From: Triangularia verruculosa
Lineage: Eukaryota; Ascomycota; Sordariomycetes; Sordariales; Podosporaceae
Length of the DNA: 64,000 nt
Assembly: GCA_033296885.1 (NCBI GenBank)
Contig: MU864004.1
Location: forward strand, 39,571-103,570
Direction of reading: 5' to 3'
The notes beneath the pieces were generated by a model. It searched no databases. It had not been told where the DNA came from and saw only the letters and a program-made list of their open reading frames with translations. Both the position numbers and the translations under genes were made by a program. Each line of letters starts with the position of its first letter. Positions within the stretch are counted from its first letter, which is position 1. Positions 47,662 through 60,290 of the stretch are shown here, one piece after another.

Positions 47662-48487
47662 TGCACTTGTTAGAGATCGGAAGCTTTGTTTGTGACACTC
47701 CGGGAAGTCGGGGAAATCGCAAGCGGTTGCTGGGCTAAATGTTGACAGGTCCGATCAATCAACAACAGTGCCTATGGAGTAAATCACTTAACGCGCTTCA
47801 CGACAGCGGAGAACGGACGCGGTCTCGTTCACCTCCCCCGACGGGAGCAGTGGTAGGAGGGTGTCCCCACAGCGCAGCCACAGCACCACGTGCCGGCGGG
47901 CCGTACGGAGTGCCTACAGCACTTAATTATGTCTGTACTGGAAACGGCTTTGTCCACGTAGCCAGGCGGTGAGGCCTAGAGTGCGCTCGTGCCAGCTATT
48001 TTGCCAATGCCCACATTGCATCTCATCCAGACTGGTCGGGTTTAGCACAACAGGAGCAGTCCTCGGTGGGTGTAATCTGTTGTTTGTATGAAGACGGGAC
48101 GAGGTGAAGCTTGACCAGCAAGCTTTCAGTGGCACATGCGGGCCGTTGGAGGTAGTGAGTGTATAGGCGAGCCAAGCAATCGGCATAAAGAGCGGGGCTG
48201 CTGGAAGCCACCACGGCCACCTGCCATTGATCATTGATTGAGAGAGGAAGACATCAAACATACCGATGATGTAATGGCTCGCGAGCTGATGGAAATTGAC
48301 GTTGAGAAACCAACAGCACCCCATCAAGGTGCTGATGTCAGTTGCGGATCCTTGGTATATAAGCTCCTGCTTGAAGTTGGGCAAATCGTTCTCTTTCATC
48401 AAACAACGATTGACATCAACCAGCTCTCCTGTTTACAACCATTCCATTTCAATACAAGTTTTGCAACAGCAATCAAATACCTTCATC
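47662..48487. other. Divergent intergenic region
   Basis: It lies between the coiled-coil gene (-) and the small gene at 48488 (+). A TATA-like ggtatataag at about 48353-48362, roughly 130 bp before the ATG, fits the small gene. Confidence 0.4.
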
Positions 48488-48762
48488 ATGTCTGAGCGCG
48501 CCGCCCAATCCCCTCCACCTGAGGAACAGTCCGGAAGGCAGCTCAACGACCCCCCCGCCAGCGGCAAGGGAACTGATGATGCTACCAACAAGGAGCAAAC
48601 CAACAAGACCGGCCTTGAGGTTTGTTACATGGGCAATACTCGCTGATCCTGAAGCAGTAGCTAACTTTTATCCAGAACTTGAGCTCCAATCCTAAGGGCC
48701 CAATGGACGACGAGGTCACTAAGAAGTTCGCCAAGAATACCAAGATGGGAGACTCTCAGTGA
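48488..48762 (+). CDS. Small conserved-type fungal protein, 72 residues
   Basis: Exons are 48488-48619 and 48676-48762, with a 56-nt intron (GTTTGT donor, CTAAC branch). The protein is hydrophilic and disordered: MSERAAQSPPPEEQSGRQL, PPASGKG, then TGLENLSSNPKGPMDDEV and FAKNTKMGDSQ. Short ascomycete proteins with a GRQL...PPASGKG...GLE..SNPKGP layout recur in genomes, which I recall as a pattern without a function. The leader from the TATA-like site is CA-rich. It may be stress- or development-expressed; this is not shown by the sequence. Confidence 0.75.
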
Positions 48763-49462
48763 TTGCTTCATGGGTTCATTTGTACGATACATGGCAGACA
48801 CGACTTGGCGTTGGGAATTGCTGTTAGCATGAATGCATTTTACATCTCTCGACTCCCGATAGGGGGAAGGTGCTTAATAAACGCATTGAAGGAAATATAC
48901 CGTACATAGTCCGTGCACTCGTGATGATGTTATTCACGCTGGACAGACAGCTTCGGCCGTGGTATCCGTAACCATGAATCGAGGGCGAGCTTTCACATGG
49001 CCCAGAACGTCATCAGCCCTCCAGGGTCGCCCCGTCCCTGAATCTGAAATGGTAGCAGCAGCCAGACCACCACGACCACGTCAGTCCGCAACGCAAGCTT
49101 CGCAAGCCACAGTAACAGCATGTGCAGGTGTTCGGCTGATTGGCAAACAGGCTAGTGTACACAGCCACACCCATGCTCCTCCATCAGCCGATGACGACAT
49201 GCCCCTCCTTTCCGCCTTCGAGCTCGTTCCAGCTCTCAACGCATCAGCTTGGCACCACCGCGCGGCCTCACGAGCATTCAACAAAAAGAGTGGCCTCTTG
49301 GATCCTTTCTCCGATTCCATCTTCATATCTGTCCGCTCACGATTCTTTATTCATCTTCAGCACTTGATACAACATCATCCTGAAACGTTCCAAAACTTTC
49401 TGAACACCTAGACCAACCCCGCACCGTTACGCTATCTAGATACCCAACAACCACATCCCGAA
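48763..49462. other. Intergenic region upstream of the Vip1-like gene
   Basis: It holds the 3' UTR of the small gene and the promoter/leader of the RRM gene. One open frame (48959-49411) runs into the leader without domain support. Confidence 0.4.
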
Positions 49463-50385
49463 ATGGCGACCACCGTTTATGTCAAGAATATCGCGTCCAA
49501 GACCGAGGACAAGGAGATCAAGGATTTCTTCAGCTTCTGGTAACCAACGAGCCCTCCTCTATTCTCCCCTACATCATCACGTTTCCATTCGTTTCCATTT
49601 TCACTAACCCCACCTCTACCCTCAGCGGCAAGATCAACTCCATCGACGTCACATCTGAAGGCGAAACCAAGTCTGCGACGGTAAACTTCGAAAAAGAAAC
49701 CGCCGCCCGCACTGCCCTTCTCCTGAACCACACCAAGCTTGGCACCAACGAGATCTCGGTCACCGGCGGCTCGTCTTCGGACGATGATGCCGCCCACGAC
49801 AGTTCCGCCACGGACCGCTCCCCCGATGCCGGTCTGACCCAAGAAGAGAAGCCCCGCGCCCGCGTCCTTGCCGAGATTCTGGCACACGGCTACCTCGTTG
49901 CCGACACCGGTCTCGAAACGGCTATCCAGCTCGACGAGAAGCACGGCGTCACCACCAAGTTCATCAACACCGTCAAGCAGCTCGACGAGCGCACACATGC
50001 CACGGACAAGGCCAAGGCCGCCGATGCCAGCTACGGTCTTACCGCCCGAGCCAATTCGCTTCTCACTGGACTGACGTCGTACTTTGAAAAGGCGGCTCAG
50101 AATCCGACGGGCAAGAAGCTGGTGGACTTTTACACCACTAGCTCGAAGCAGGTACAGGATATCCATGCCGAGGCGAGACGGTTGGCGGATCTGAAGAAGG
50201 CCGAGCATGGCGGGAATGCGTATGCTGCTTCGGGCTTGGATAAGGTCTTTGGTCGGTTTACTGGTGGGGCGGCCAAGTCCAACGAGGAGGTGCCGGGTGC
50301 TGCTCCTGCGAATGCGGCAGCGGTAGAGAGTGAGACGAAGCCGACTGCCCCCGCTGGGACTGGGGAGTCCAAGGTTATTCACTAG
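49463..50385 (+). CDS. vip1: Vip1-like RRM protein
   Basis: RNA-recognition-motif protein related to S. pombe Vip1. Exons are 49463-49539 and 49626-50385, with an 86-nt intron inside the RRM; 278 residues. The RRM covers about residues 1-75: TVYVKNIASKTEDKEIKDFF (RNP2 region), then GKINSIDVTSE and SATVNFEKETAARTALLL (RNP1 region, degenerate). A Ser/Asp spacer follows, then a helical region (ARVLAEILAHGYLVADTGLE, TKFINTVKQLDER) and an Ala/Gly/Pro-rich tail. RNA targets are unknown. Confidence 0.88.
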
Positions 50386-50831
50386 ATGGGTACTCGGAGG
50401 AGGCAACTGAAGAAATGAGAAATGAGGTTATGGTATGGGACTAGGACTGGGTTTATGTTTACGATCACGAGTCTTTCGCAGATGGTGATTCCCAGAGGTG
50501 TTTTCTTTCGTGTTTTTTTCCCTATTGCATTTTGTAGTCACGAGGCTAGCTTAGTCAAGGTTTGTTGAATGGAAAAAATCCTTCAGCTGTGGCCTAGTAG
50601 TTGTTGTGTGATTTGGCATTGCCTTATATGTTGATTAGATTTGTCTATCTGTTTATATACTATAAAGTGATATACCAAATAATTATTAGATATGCCAGAA
50701 GTGAAAGCTACCTTTGTCAGTATTCTCCGCCGCGCCTACCGTATTTGGATGAGCGTGTTCAACCATCCAGCAGTTTTCCCAGAATCTTTACAAGAATGTC
50801 TATGATAACAAAATGAGGAAATATACATGAT

Positions 50832-53800
50832 TTACCGTTTATTGAAGTTCAGGAATCGACTCTGTTTCATCAAGTCAGCATGATTTCGCCCGAGAAGAAG
50901 TGGTGGTGGTGGTTGTTCCTATGGGGAAAAGACGTACCGCCAAGAAGAGTATGATCATGTTACTCCCAATAAAGCCGATAAAAATGCCCAAATCCCTCCA
51001 TCTGTTGTCGTACGAAATACCAAGCGGCTCGAAAAACTCATTGCCCAACTCAAAGGCGCAGTAGCTGCAGTCGCTCGTGTCGTTGCCGCCCCCAACCAAA
51101 TATCCCGACCCACCCCTGTTGAAGAACGGCTTCATGTACTCTGCGCACGTCTGGCCGATCGGCGCGGTGAAGTTGTTGAGTTCCTGGGGAAGGCAGACGA
51201 CGGGGAGGTCGTGGAGGGCCGTGACGACGGTCCCGCTGATCAGACGGGTGAAGGGGTTCAGCTCGTAGAGCCAGGTCCTGTACCCGGCAGGCATCTGCGG
51301 GGCCGGGATCGTCACGCCGCAAAAGAGGGCAAAGGTAACGAAGATGAAGGGGTCGAACTGGGATGAGATGAATAGGCTTGGGGTGAGGGCCGACAGGGCC
51401 TGACCCATGGTCACCGAGAAGAACTCGGTGATGAGGATCATGAAGAACTGGTACCCCGCCCGGACGGGCTCGGGCTGCAGGCCGGGGAGGTAGTAGAGTG
51501 GCAGGAAGAACAGGACGGCGCACAGGATGGAGTAGGGGATCTCGGCTATCAGGAGGGACGATGCGAAGACGAAGGAAGAGTACATCTTGGAGGACTGCTC
51601 CCGGAAGAAGAGCACGCGCTTGAGGTGGTACATGACTTCAATCTGACCGATGATGAGCGCTGGGAGGACTGTGATCTGGAACATGACAAAGACGCGGTAT
51701 TGAAGAGACTGGCGGGAGGAAGTCAGGGATAAAAAGGTGAGGCCGGTGACGAGGGCGATGATGAAGTGGTTGAAGACGCGCGTAAAGAGGTAGTTCGGGG
51801 TGCGCCAATGTGCAAGATTGGCACGCTTGACGACGACGCGGAGCTGGTGGGATAGGGGAGAGGCGTATTCACGTTCGAGGGAAGGGTCCTTCTGGGCGGT
51901 GTGGGCAGAGGCGATGCGGGACTGTTTGAGCTGCGAAATCGTGTCTTTGACATTGGCAAGTTCCGGTGAGTCAGCCCAGATGTCGGCCCAATCACGCGAA
52001 CCGATGCGAGGGGAAGAGCCGGCGCCGATGGCCTCAAGCATGAACTCTGCGACGTTGTCGGTGCGCCTGGCTTCGGCTCCGTGACGCCGGAGGTAATCGC
52101 GGAGGACACGGGCATCCTTTCCGATGTCGCCAAAGTAGACGCAGCGACCGCCGCTCTTCAACAGAAGGAGGCGATCAAAATTCTCAAAGAGGGCAGCGTT
52201 CGGCTGGTGGATGGTACACAGGATGGCCTGACCGGCGGCGGCTAGTTTCCGGAGGAAGCGGACGATATTGAAGGCGCTCTGGGAGTCGAGGCCGGATGTT
52301 GGCTCGTCGAGGAACAGGAGCAGTTCAGGTTTCGCCGCCAGCTCGACGCCGATCGTAACACGCTTGCGCTGTTCCACCGTAAGACCGGCCTCGGGCGACC
52401 CGATTATCGCATCCGCAAATGTCTCCATCTCCAACAGCGCAATGATCTCTTCCACATAGGCATACTTTTCCTCACGGGGTGTCTCAAATGGCTGGCGGAG
52501 ATCGGCCGAGAAACGAAGGGCCTCGCGGACAGTCTGCGTGGGGTCGTGGACATCGAGCTGCTCGGCGTATGATGTGCTGCGTTGAAATTCTTTCCCCGGC
52601 TTCATGCCATCAACCAGAATATCGCCACGAATGACACCAATATTCTTCCTCGCGGCCAGAACATCCAAAAGTGTCGTTTTTCCTGCGCCCGACGCTCCCA
52701 TAAGGGCGGTTAGCTGGCCGGGTTTGACATATCCAAATACATTGTCGAGCAGACGCCTCGTGCCGCCGGGGACTGGCACGTCATAACACAATGCCTCCCA
52801 AGTCAACACGCTTTCAGAATTAATCTTCAGCTCCGAGTCCGACTGCTCGGCCCGAGCTTTACGTCGCTCCTCCGTTTTGGCCATCAGTTCTTGGTTCAGC
52901 TTTTTGCGTTCTGCATTCGGCTTCTGGAAAACCTTTGCCTGATTGCCACCCATGCCGAAACGAACATACTCGCCAGCCACAATATTGACGAAGAGGAAGA
53001 AAGCGACCAGCACAACAACGATACCCCAGTTACGCCACAGTAAGCCTGGTGTGTACGAAAAGCCTTGGTCGATGTAGGCTGAGCCCGACAGCTCCAGGGT
53101 GCCTGGCGTCGAGCCGGGCAAGGTGCAGACCTGGTGGTTGATGTCATCGTACCCAGGACCCGAAGGGATCAAACTCTCGGCCGTGCACGTCATGTTGATC
53201 CGCGAAAACTCGTTCTCCATCAGGGAGCTAAAGATCAGGCCGAGGACGTTGATGTAGTAGATCCATCGCAGCCAGACTTGTTCTGTGCAAGTATCAGCAT
53301 CACATACGCTCTCGTCTCGCAGCGACATCGATGCACGACTTACCACTCTGCCACTGAATCAAGTAGCCACTTGTCGTAATCATCAACGTAATGCCCACCG
53401 TCGCAAATTTCACGGCATAGTCGAAATCCGGACTCAGACACCCAATCACTCGGAAAAACAGCGTCATCGAAATATTCCCGCTCAGCAACAGGAGGTAGAA
53501 CACAAAGAAACCCCCTGCGCTCCGGCTGAGATTCGTCATAAAGTAAACAATCACCGAAAAGACAAACACCTGAGTGCTAGCAAATACCTGGTCGACAAGG
53601 ATATTCGCAATCCACAGCGCCGACGGCCTGTGGAAAGCATAGGCACGATGTTTATTGACCACCGCTCTTCCGAGCATCGTCCCCGCCAGCTCAGAAAATG
53701 ACTGGAAGGCGTTGTGCAATAGCGCGATAAACAGCAAGCCTCCCTTTGAGAAGGCGCTGGCGGATGTCTTGCCGAGGTTGAGATAGAGTGTGCCGAGGAC

Positions 53801-55402
53801 GATGCCGACGATGATATTGCGGAGCCATGAGAGAATGAGGGCCAAGACGTCTTGCTGCTTGAGAAGGAATTGCCGCTTCATGAGCGCCCAGACCTGCTGA
53901 TGGAAGCCGACACTGTAGGCCGAGCGTTTCGAGGTGCCTCGGCGCTTTTGATCGCGGACGGCGAGGCGGAAGTCTTCGTGCTTCGCATTTTCATGGGCAA
54001 GGCTCTCTTTATAAGACACCATTTCTTGCTCGAGGTCGAGGGCGTACCTGGAAGACTTGAATGCAGCCTCCAGGGTGGCCGGGTTGTAGGGGGCGTTGTC
54101 GGGAGAGCGGCCGTCTTGATATTCGCGTTCAAAGGCGTCAGTGCAGCCGGTCACGTAGTCGGGGGTAGTCTGCCGTGGGCGAGGAAGGAAGCCGAGGCCC
54201 TCAAAGTAAGCCCGTGCATCTCTAGCGGGACCAAAATAGACTTGCTTGCCCTCATCGATCACTAAAACTTTGTCGAAGAGACTGTAAATGTTTTCAGAGG
54301 CTTGGTAAAGCGAGACGAACGTGCTTGTCTTGTATAGGTCGGTCTGGATGCGTAGGGATTTGACGAAGTCGAGGGCCGTGGAGGCATCGAGACCCCGTGT
54401 GCTGTTGTCCCAGGACAAGATACAGGCATTTGTGGTAAGCATCTCGGCGATGGAAACACGCTTTCTCTCGCCACCTGACACGCCACGGATGAACGAGTTT
54501 CCGACAATGGTCTTGCGCGTGTGCTCAATGTTGAACATCTTCAAGAGCGTTGTCACAACCTTTTCCTTGAACTCCTTCTTGGTGATACCGGCAGGCAACT
54601 TTCCGGGGGTCTTGACATCGAGGGCAAACCCAAGCGTTTGCTCCACGGTGAGCGTCGGGTGATGAACATCGTCCTCTTCGTTGTAAACAACCTCTCCGCG
54701 GTATGGGCCAAACTCATCCACAGTAAAAGGACCATAGCGAACTTGACCAGTGATGGAGGTGTACCCATAACGCTGGTTTGCAATCGTTTTGAGAAAGGTT
54801 GTGCATCCGGATCCAGGCTTGCCCAGCACGAGTACCATCTCTCCCGGCTCGCAGACACCCCTGAAACCGTCCAACAAGGTAGCCTCGACCCCTTTCTTCT
54901 CAAAGCCCAGCAGCCTCTTGACCGGTGTGACGATGTCGAAAAAGTCGGTGAAGGCATCAGGAAACGTCTTGACATAGTTGGTCTGCCCACCAATACCCTT
55001 CACCGTCAAGTCGTCCCAATAAACACCGATATGCTTGGGACGAATGCCGGCTTCTCTTTCCGCATCCAAGTCACCCCTCAATGCCGCCTCGAGGTCGAAT
55101 TGCTCAAAGGTCTCTGAGGAGGTCTCTGTCTGGGCGTTGCCCTTCTCCGCATCAGCGTGGCTGCAAGAACGTGACATGTGTGACAGCTCCCGCCGAAGCT
55201 GGGCAAAGTCTGACTCTGCCTGCTCAACCGAGACACAGCCAGTGGCACGGGTGGTTCCATTGGGATTGTTCCGGCGAACTTCCTCAATCAGGTCCTCGGC
55301 ATTGTGGGTGTTGGACGACGCGGTTGACGGGGCCGACGGTGCCTTGCCCGCGACGATGACCTCCACAATGTCCCTCTTGCCAGTCGTTTTGTCTGTCGAC
55401 AT
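50832..55402 (-). CDS. PDR/CDR-type ABC transporter (ABCG, full-size)
   Basis: Plasma-membrane efflux pump of the pleiotropic drug resistance class, exporting hydrophobic compounds. Exons are 55402-53344, 53282-50938 and 50861-50832, giving 1477 residues, a normal family length. Layout is (NBD-TMD)x2. NBD1 has the class-typical degenerate Walker A GKPGSGCTT (about 193), signature VSGGERKRVSIAE and WDNSTRGLD. NBD2 has canonical GASGAGKTT (about 881), the altered signature LTVEQRKRVTIG and LLFLDEPTSGLD. PDR motifs such as YQASENIYSLFDKV and ALFENFDRLLLL are present. The final exon is only 30 nt and encodes SRFLNFNKR; reading through its donor gives a different short tail. The start is the ATG at 55402; the frame is open upstream. 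All ATPase motifs look intact; substrates are unknown. Confidence 0.92.
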
Positions 55403-56930
55403 CTTGAAACTAAAGCGCCTGTGGCGTACAATGTCCGCCAAACTCAATCCCGCCAGACCAGGGCCTGGGGGCTGACTGGTATCAGGGTGGTAGACGTTGG
55501 AACAAGGAGAACACAAAGGTGTGATACAAAACAATTACCAAAGCGAGAGTCAAGGGGACGAAGATTTCGAAAGGAAATTCCACACGGGAGAGAGAAGAAA
55601 AAGGAGACTTATCGGCGCTTGGCACCCATCCTATCATTAATCATTACCAATCGAGCTCGACCATTGAATGCGACGGGACTCCAACTGCAAGACTGACGGC
55701 TCGTTATCCGATGGAACAGGCAAGGTGCTGTTGGGGCTCAAGCAGACGTGCAGGAAAAGTACCCACCCCGCTGGATATAAAGAGGAGGGAGTAGGATCCC
55801 GAGTTAGGCAACTCAACTTCGGGAGGTGGGGGGGAGACGTCTTTCGGACGCGTCCTCTAGCCATAGAATGTCGCTAGTGGTAGGGTCAGGTCGACCATAT
55901 TCCAGATGTGCAGTCCATCTTCGTTGTCTGCTTCGCTGTCCTTTCTCGCCTCCTTGGGACCGATAAGTCCGGAAGACTCCCTATGTTAGTTCACGGCGAG
56001 CGGTAGACGGACATGTTGGCAGGCGGCAGCGAGCATGTGGAGTGGCAAAATATTTCGATGTCTTGCGCTGGAAATATTATTGGTGAGCGTGAAGATGGAT
56101 TTCCCGTGTTCCTCGTCATCCCTGCCAATGTAACGAAACCTGGGGAGAACCGGCCCCACCATAGACCTGGCTAGAGCTCTCATCAGCAATGGGGTCCAAT
56201 GTGGGATGAAGGACGTCGCACAATTTGATCAGTTTTCGGCATTTCTGAGGCTCTCAATTACACTAGAACCAAAGAAAGTCGGCAAGTGACTCATGCGTAT
56301 GCAGTGTATCCAATACTGCACACGCGGCGCGCCCTGTAAGCTGCAGTACATATGTACAGCGGCAGATGAACCACGCTCACCATCAGCATTTTGGTGGAGA
56401 AAAAGGGTTGGGAAAGGATGAGGTTCGGTGGAGAAACGTGGTTTGGGTTTTCTTCGGCCCCACTGCCCGAACTTTCTGCGAATGTGGGGAAACAAGCCAC
56501 AGCTTGCCGACTTCCGTTGACTCAGCGGCACAAATCCGGACCTAGCAATGCCCCGTGCACAACGTCAACGACGGGAGCGTGTCTGACAGATGATGAGCAA
56601 CGCGATCAAGGCTGAAAAAGAAAAAGAAAAGATTGTATATCGAAGTCTATCATTGCGCGGTACCCGCACCAAGTCTCAAGCCAAGCCAACCCGCCAGCAT
56701 CCAACGCATTCTACGGTCCGCTGGCCACCAATACAAATGTTCTTCAATGCTACAAGCCAAGGGACTCTCGATCATAACGCCTAAAGATGCTGGTTTCCGA
56801 TCGACAAGAGGTGAAATGTTTTATCGTACCGCCTACGCCCCTCTGATTGCAAGCACTGCACTCCAGAGTTCATCATGGAAGGGGAAGAAGAACAGGAATT
56901 CGCTGCATATTTATGCCCATGCCATGCCAA
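55403..56930. other. Upstream region of the ABC transporter
   Basis: About 1.5 kb before the CK2-beta 3' end, without a supported gene. It probably includes the ABC promoter; no specific binding site is claimed. Confidence 0.4.
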
Positions 56931-58002
56931 CTAAAGTTCCGATTCAGCACCATTTGCCTCGATTGCCATAGGGCTCCCATTTTGAGCCTGTCTCTTCAGC
57001 CTCGCATTTCCCGGCCGACGTCGCCCCGCTACAGCTCTCCCACTCACATCCATGCTCTCATCATCATCATCGGATTCGCCATCTTCACCAAATTGGCGGG
57101 CCTCATCCAGGACCGTGATCTCATCTGGCTTCTTCCGCAACCATTGCATCCTTGGACCAGAACGTGCCAGTTCCGAAACCCTGAAGCCGTAGATCTTTGG
57201 CTCGTAGACCCTGCCTTTGCCGAGGCCTGGCGCAATGTTCCGTGCCCACATGCCGTTAATGTTGACCATTTCGTCGGCCCTTGTGAGATTAGCAAGCTGT
57301 TCGTTGCCCGACTTTGTGAGGTCGTAATCGGGGAAGGTGAGGAGAAAGAGAGCACCAAAGGTGCGGCCGAAGAACGCCCCATCGACTGTTTGGAATCGGC
57401 TGTTGGGGGGCACGTAGACGTCGAGGCACGATGGACAGAACAGCTTCACTGTATCTTCCCCGGGTGTATCCGACAGGCCAACTGGAAGTGTGCGGGTCTG
57501 GTTGCAGTTCGTGCGGGGGCAAACTCCGAAGTGGCTAAGTTCGTACTTTTCCGACATTTGCTGGATGCCGGCCCTGGAACAGATGTACCGCTGGTGGATG
57601 AGGCCATAGAGCATCTCAGCCGAGGACTCAATGACGGATAGATCGCTGGCTATTCGGCTATGATGTCGGCGCTCATGACGACCGGCAAGACCGTCTCGTC
57701 CATCTCCTGAAATATCCTCTTCGTCCTCATCTTCCTCATCGTCGTCATCCTCATCGTCCTCTGGCTCAACATCGAGAATCATCTGGCAGCGAACGTTCGA
57801 TCAGTACAGCTCCGGCAACCAACATGAGCAAGCGTTGACCCACCTCCAGCGCCTCTTTGTACATAGTCACCTGGCTTTGGAGACCAGTCAAGTTGAAATC
57901 ATCCTCGATGAATTCTTCCGATACTTCAGCAAAGTACTCGTGACCCAGGAGAGAGCAGAAGGAAGAAATCCATGACTCTGGTGATCCCGAGGAAGTCGAC
58001 AT
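56931..58002 (-). CDS. ckb1: Casein kinase II regulatory subunit beta
   Basis: Regulatory dimer of protein kinase CK2. Exons are 58002-57844 and 57782-56931, with a 61-nt intron falling cleanly between ALE and MILDVEPE; 336 residues. The N-terminus has SWISSFCSLLGHEYFAEV and IEDDFNLTGL, the conserved beta-subunit opening. A fungal acidic insertion (about EPEDDEDDDDEEDEDEED) follows. The core has YGLIHQRYICSRAGIQQM, the zinc ribbon CPRTNC...CPSC that mediates dimerisation, and AFFGRTFGALFLLTFPDY. The C-terminal tail, with a second acidic patch, is longer than in animals. The gene is divergent from the JmjC gene (443 bp). Confidence 0.95.
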
Positions 58003-58445
58003 GTTGATCCGCAATCGTTTGCTTGTGCTCAACAGAGTTTCGTGAGATACTACCTCGCGCGCGCCGACAGTGCTGTCTCTGGGATCGGAAAAGGAGATGC
58101 GGTTGGAGGCAGAGGTGGTATTGGAGGTCTCGTCGCTCGATGACTCTGGGAGGGTTGTTCTCGATATTTCCTACGTTCTAATCATCATTACCCACAAGTT
58201 CGCGTCGTCGGGTTGGATTGGGATGCTGGAGAGGGTAGTCATGCAATGATTTTGTTTGTCTGCGTAGTCGTCAAAGTCGTGGCCTGCCCTCACCTTGGGC
58301 GCCCCACCCTCCCAGCGCAGCCCCTCGTTTATGTCACGTGCCCTCGCGTTTCTCTCGCATCCATGCCCCTCCATCCAATTACGTGCCTCCAATCCGTTGA
58401 AGTGTGCCACCACCAACACAAACACTCGTGCATTTCCAGAGAGCT
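58003..58445. promoter_or_regulatory. Divergent promoter of CK2 beta and the JmjC/cupin gene
   Basis: 443 bp separate the two ATGs. It contains a CACGTG-like core (gtcacgtgcc near 58335), a bHLH-type E-box candidate. Transcription start sites are not visible. Confidence 0.4.
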
Positions 58446-59492
58446 ATGATGCGCAACTCACTTCAGCAGATTCCCAACCTTTTTCTTTCAAGACCTCGTA
58501 ACAGTTCGTTGCTGCCGCAATGGAGCAGGTCCATATGTGACGTGCGCCAGATCCAGGGGCCCATCAGCCCGGAGACATTTCGAAAGGAGGCCCTGGAGAA
58601 GAACGAGCCTTTTCTCATAAAAGGGCAGCTGGAGGCTCTGCCTGCCATGACAAGGTGGTTTTCATTCTACACTGTTCCCAAGTCAACCATGAAACACCCT
58701 GTGTCTCTTTCAGACCACTTCACCCGCCCATTCGATCTCAAAACTGTTCCATATGAGCTCACAGTTCCATCATGGCGCCCAAGAGGCTTTGATGGTGACA
58801 ATATTGATCGTTTCATCAGCTGGATGGCCAAGACTCAAACAGCCTGGCCCCATCTCTATCTTTCGTCTTATCTTCATGACGTCAAACAACAACTAGGGGA
58901 TGAGTATGACGAGAATAACCGCTTCCTCCGTTTCGACGCCCCGATATCACTGATGTCTGCCGCCCTACGCTACAATCCAACAAAGGTCTCTCTTCAGCGC
59001 GTTACTCAACTCTACATCGCTCAGGCCCCGATATCTGATCTTCCCACGGCTCTCCAAGAGGATCTAGCTACCCCCGAGATCGTTCTGAGGGCGGGCAAGG
59101 GTGACGTGTATGGCTCCAGCATTTGGCTGGGTCTGGAGCCAACATACACACCATGGCACTGCGATCCGAATCCCAACTACTTCTGTCAGATATATGGCGG
59201 CAAGGTCATCAGGCTTCTGCCACCAGGACTCGGCAAAAGCTTGTTCAGGAAGGTTCAAGCTGAGCTAGGCCAGACAGGAAGCTCGACAATTCGAGGTGAC
59301 GAGATGATGCAGGGTAAAGAGAGGACCTTATTGACGACAAAGGTGTGGACTGAGGAAGCCCCGGAAGACATGATGGAGGCTGAGGTACCGCGTGGGGATT
59401 CGCTGTTCATTCCCAAGGGGTGGTGGCACAGTGTGAAAAGTTTCGACTATAAGGGAGATCTGAACGCTAGTGTAAACTGGTGGTTTAGGTGA
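58446..59492 (+). CDS. JmjC/cupin-8 domain protein, probable Fe(II)/2-oxoglutarate oxygenase
   Basis: Single-exon gene, 348 residues from the ATG at 58446; upstream in-frame sequence has no ATG. The N-terminus (MMRNSLQQIPNLFLSRPRNS) is basic with Ser and Leu and could be a mitochondrial presequence (inference). The motif QGPISPETFRKEALEKNEPF is typical of cupin-8/JmjC hydroxylases. The iron site is visible as WHCDPNPN (H238, D240) and GWWHSV (H328), and the fold strands GDVYGSSIWLG and GDSLFIPKGWW match. The substrate is unknown: relatives hydroxylate proteins or tRNA. The 3' end is 42 bp from the candidate repeat element. Confidence 0.85.
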   Translation: MMRNSLQQIPNLFLSRPRNSSLLPQWSRSICDVRQIQGPISPETFRKEALEKNEPFLIKGQLEALPAMTRWFSFYTVPKSTMKHPVSLSDHFTRPFDLKTVPYELTVPSWRPRGFDGDNIDRFISWMAKTQTAWPHLYLSSYLHDVKQQLGDEYDENNRFLRFDAPISLMSAALRYNPTKVSLQRVTQLYIAQAPISDLPTALQEDLATPEIVLRAGKGDVYGSSIWLGLEPTYTPWHCDPNPNYFCQIYGGKVIRLLPPGLGKSLFRKVQAELGQTGSSTIRGDEMMQGKERTLLTTKVWTEEAPEDMMEAEVPRGDSLFIPKGWWHSVKSFDYKGDLNASVNWWFR

Positions 59493-59534
59493 AATCGGTC
59501 TCCAGAGGCAGTGGAAAAGTCAGCATTTTCCCGC

Positions 59535-59751
59535 CACGAGCTGGGCAAAAAAAAAAAAAAAAAAAAAGAGACCGCTATGCAAAAACCAAGTCTCTGACGA
59601 TGTTGAAGAGGTATGAGAAGATTAACAGTGTGTCCTTTGCCTGACTTCTCAGCGACCTCCTTGGCAGCAACAACGTTCAAGGCCGAGCTGGCTATTCTTC
59701 AGCGGTGATTCGGTCCGGTTAGCAGTCTCATATATTTTTACCCACGACGTG
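59535..59751. mobile_element. Possible degraded third copy of the TIR element
   Basis: The left end reads CACGAGCTGGGCAAAA with a 21-A run (59547-59567). The right end, reverse-complemented, reads CACGTCGTGGGTAAAA and goes on to GACTGC, resembling the ends of copies A and B. The interior lacks the 20-bp repeat units, and the flanks (CCGC / CCGG) are only a partial target duplication. It may be a relic, a different member, or chance similarity of short ends. Confidence 0.4.
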
Positions 59752-60290
59752 CCGGTCTTCGATGAGTACATGAAGCTGCAGACATGTGCCTTGCCTCTCG
59801 GGTATTCCTAGTGTAACCGCCCATGCCTCAGCGCACAGATGGAGGTATCGCACCGGCCGCCGCGGGCACCCGTTCTATTGTTTATCTCCAACACACTTTC
59901 CTGTGACGACTTCTGCATTCAGAAACATTTCGCCCCTGGTTTCAACGCATTACAGATTAGCCTCCTCTGCCCCCGATCCAACCCCCGAGCCGCGGAGAAG
60001 TGTCAGGTTGTGTGCCACACACAGCCTTACCAAGCCCATGTGTCATGCTTTGATGGCTGACAGGAGACAAACCATGCCGTGTTGGCTGCATCTTGGCATC
60101 CCATAACGAGCCTCGTCGCAATTTAAGACATTACCAATATGCATTGCATGGCTGTGGCTCAGTGGGACTCTTACACCATAAATGAAAGCTCGGCTGCCCT
60201 GCAACATCGACACTCTCTCGTATTCAACATGACTTTCTAATTTGTTTTCTCCCACATTATCACACTTCTTCCACGATTCGTTTTCTTGCA

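Noticed and set aside
48959..49411. 150-codon frame before the Vip1-like gene
   Set aside because: Low-complexity, no motif, and it sits where the Vip1 leader is expected.
49477..50406. 309-codon frame opposite the Vip1-like gene
   Set aside because: Antisense shadow of the RRM gene caused by its codon bias.
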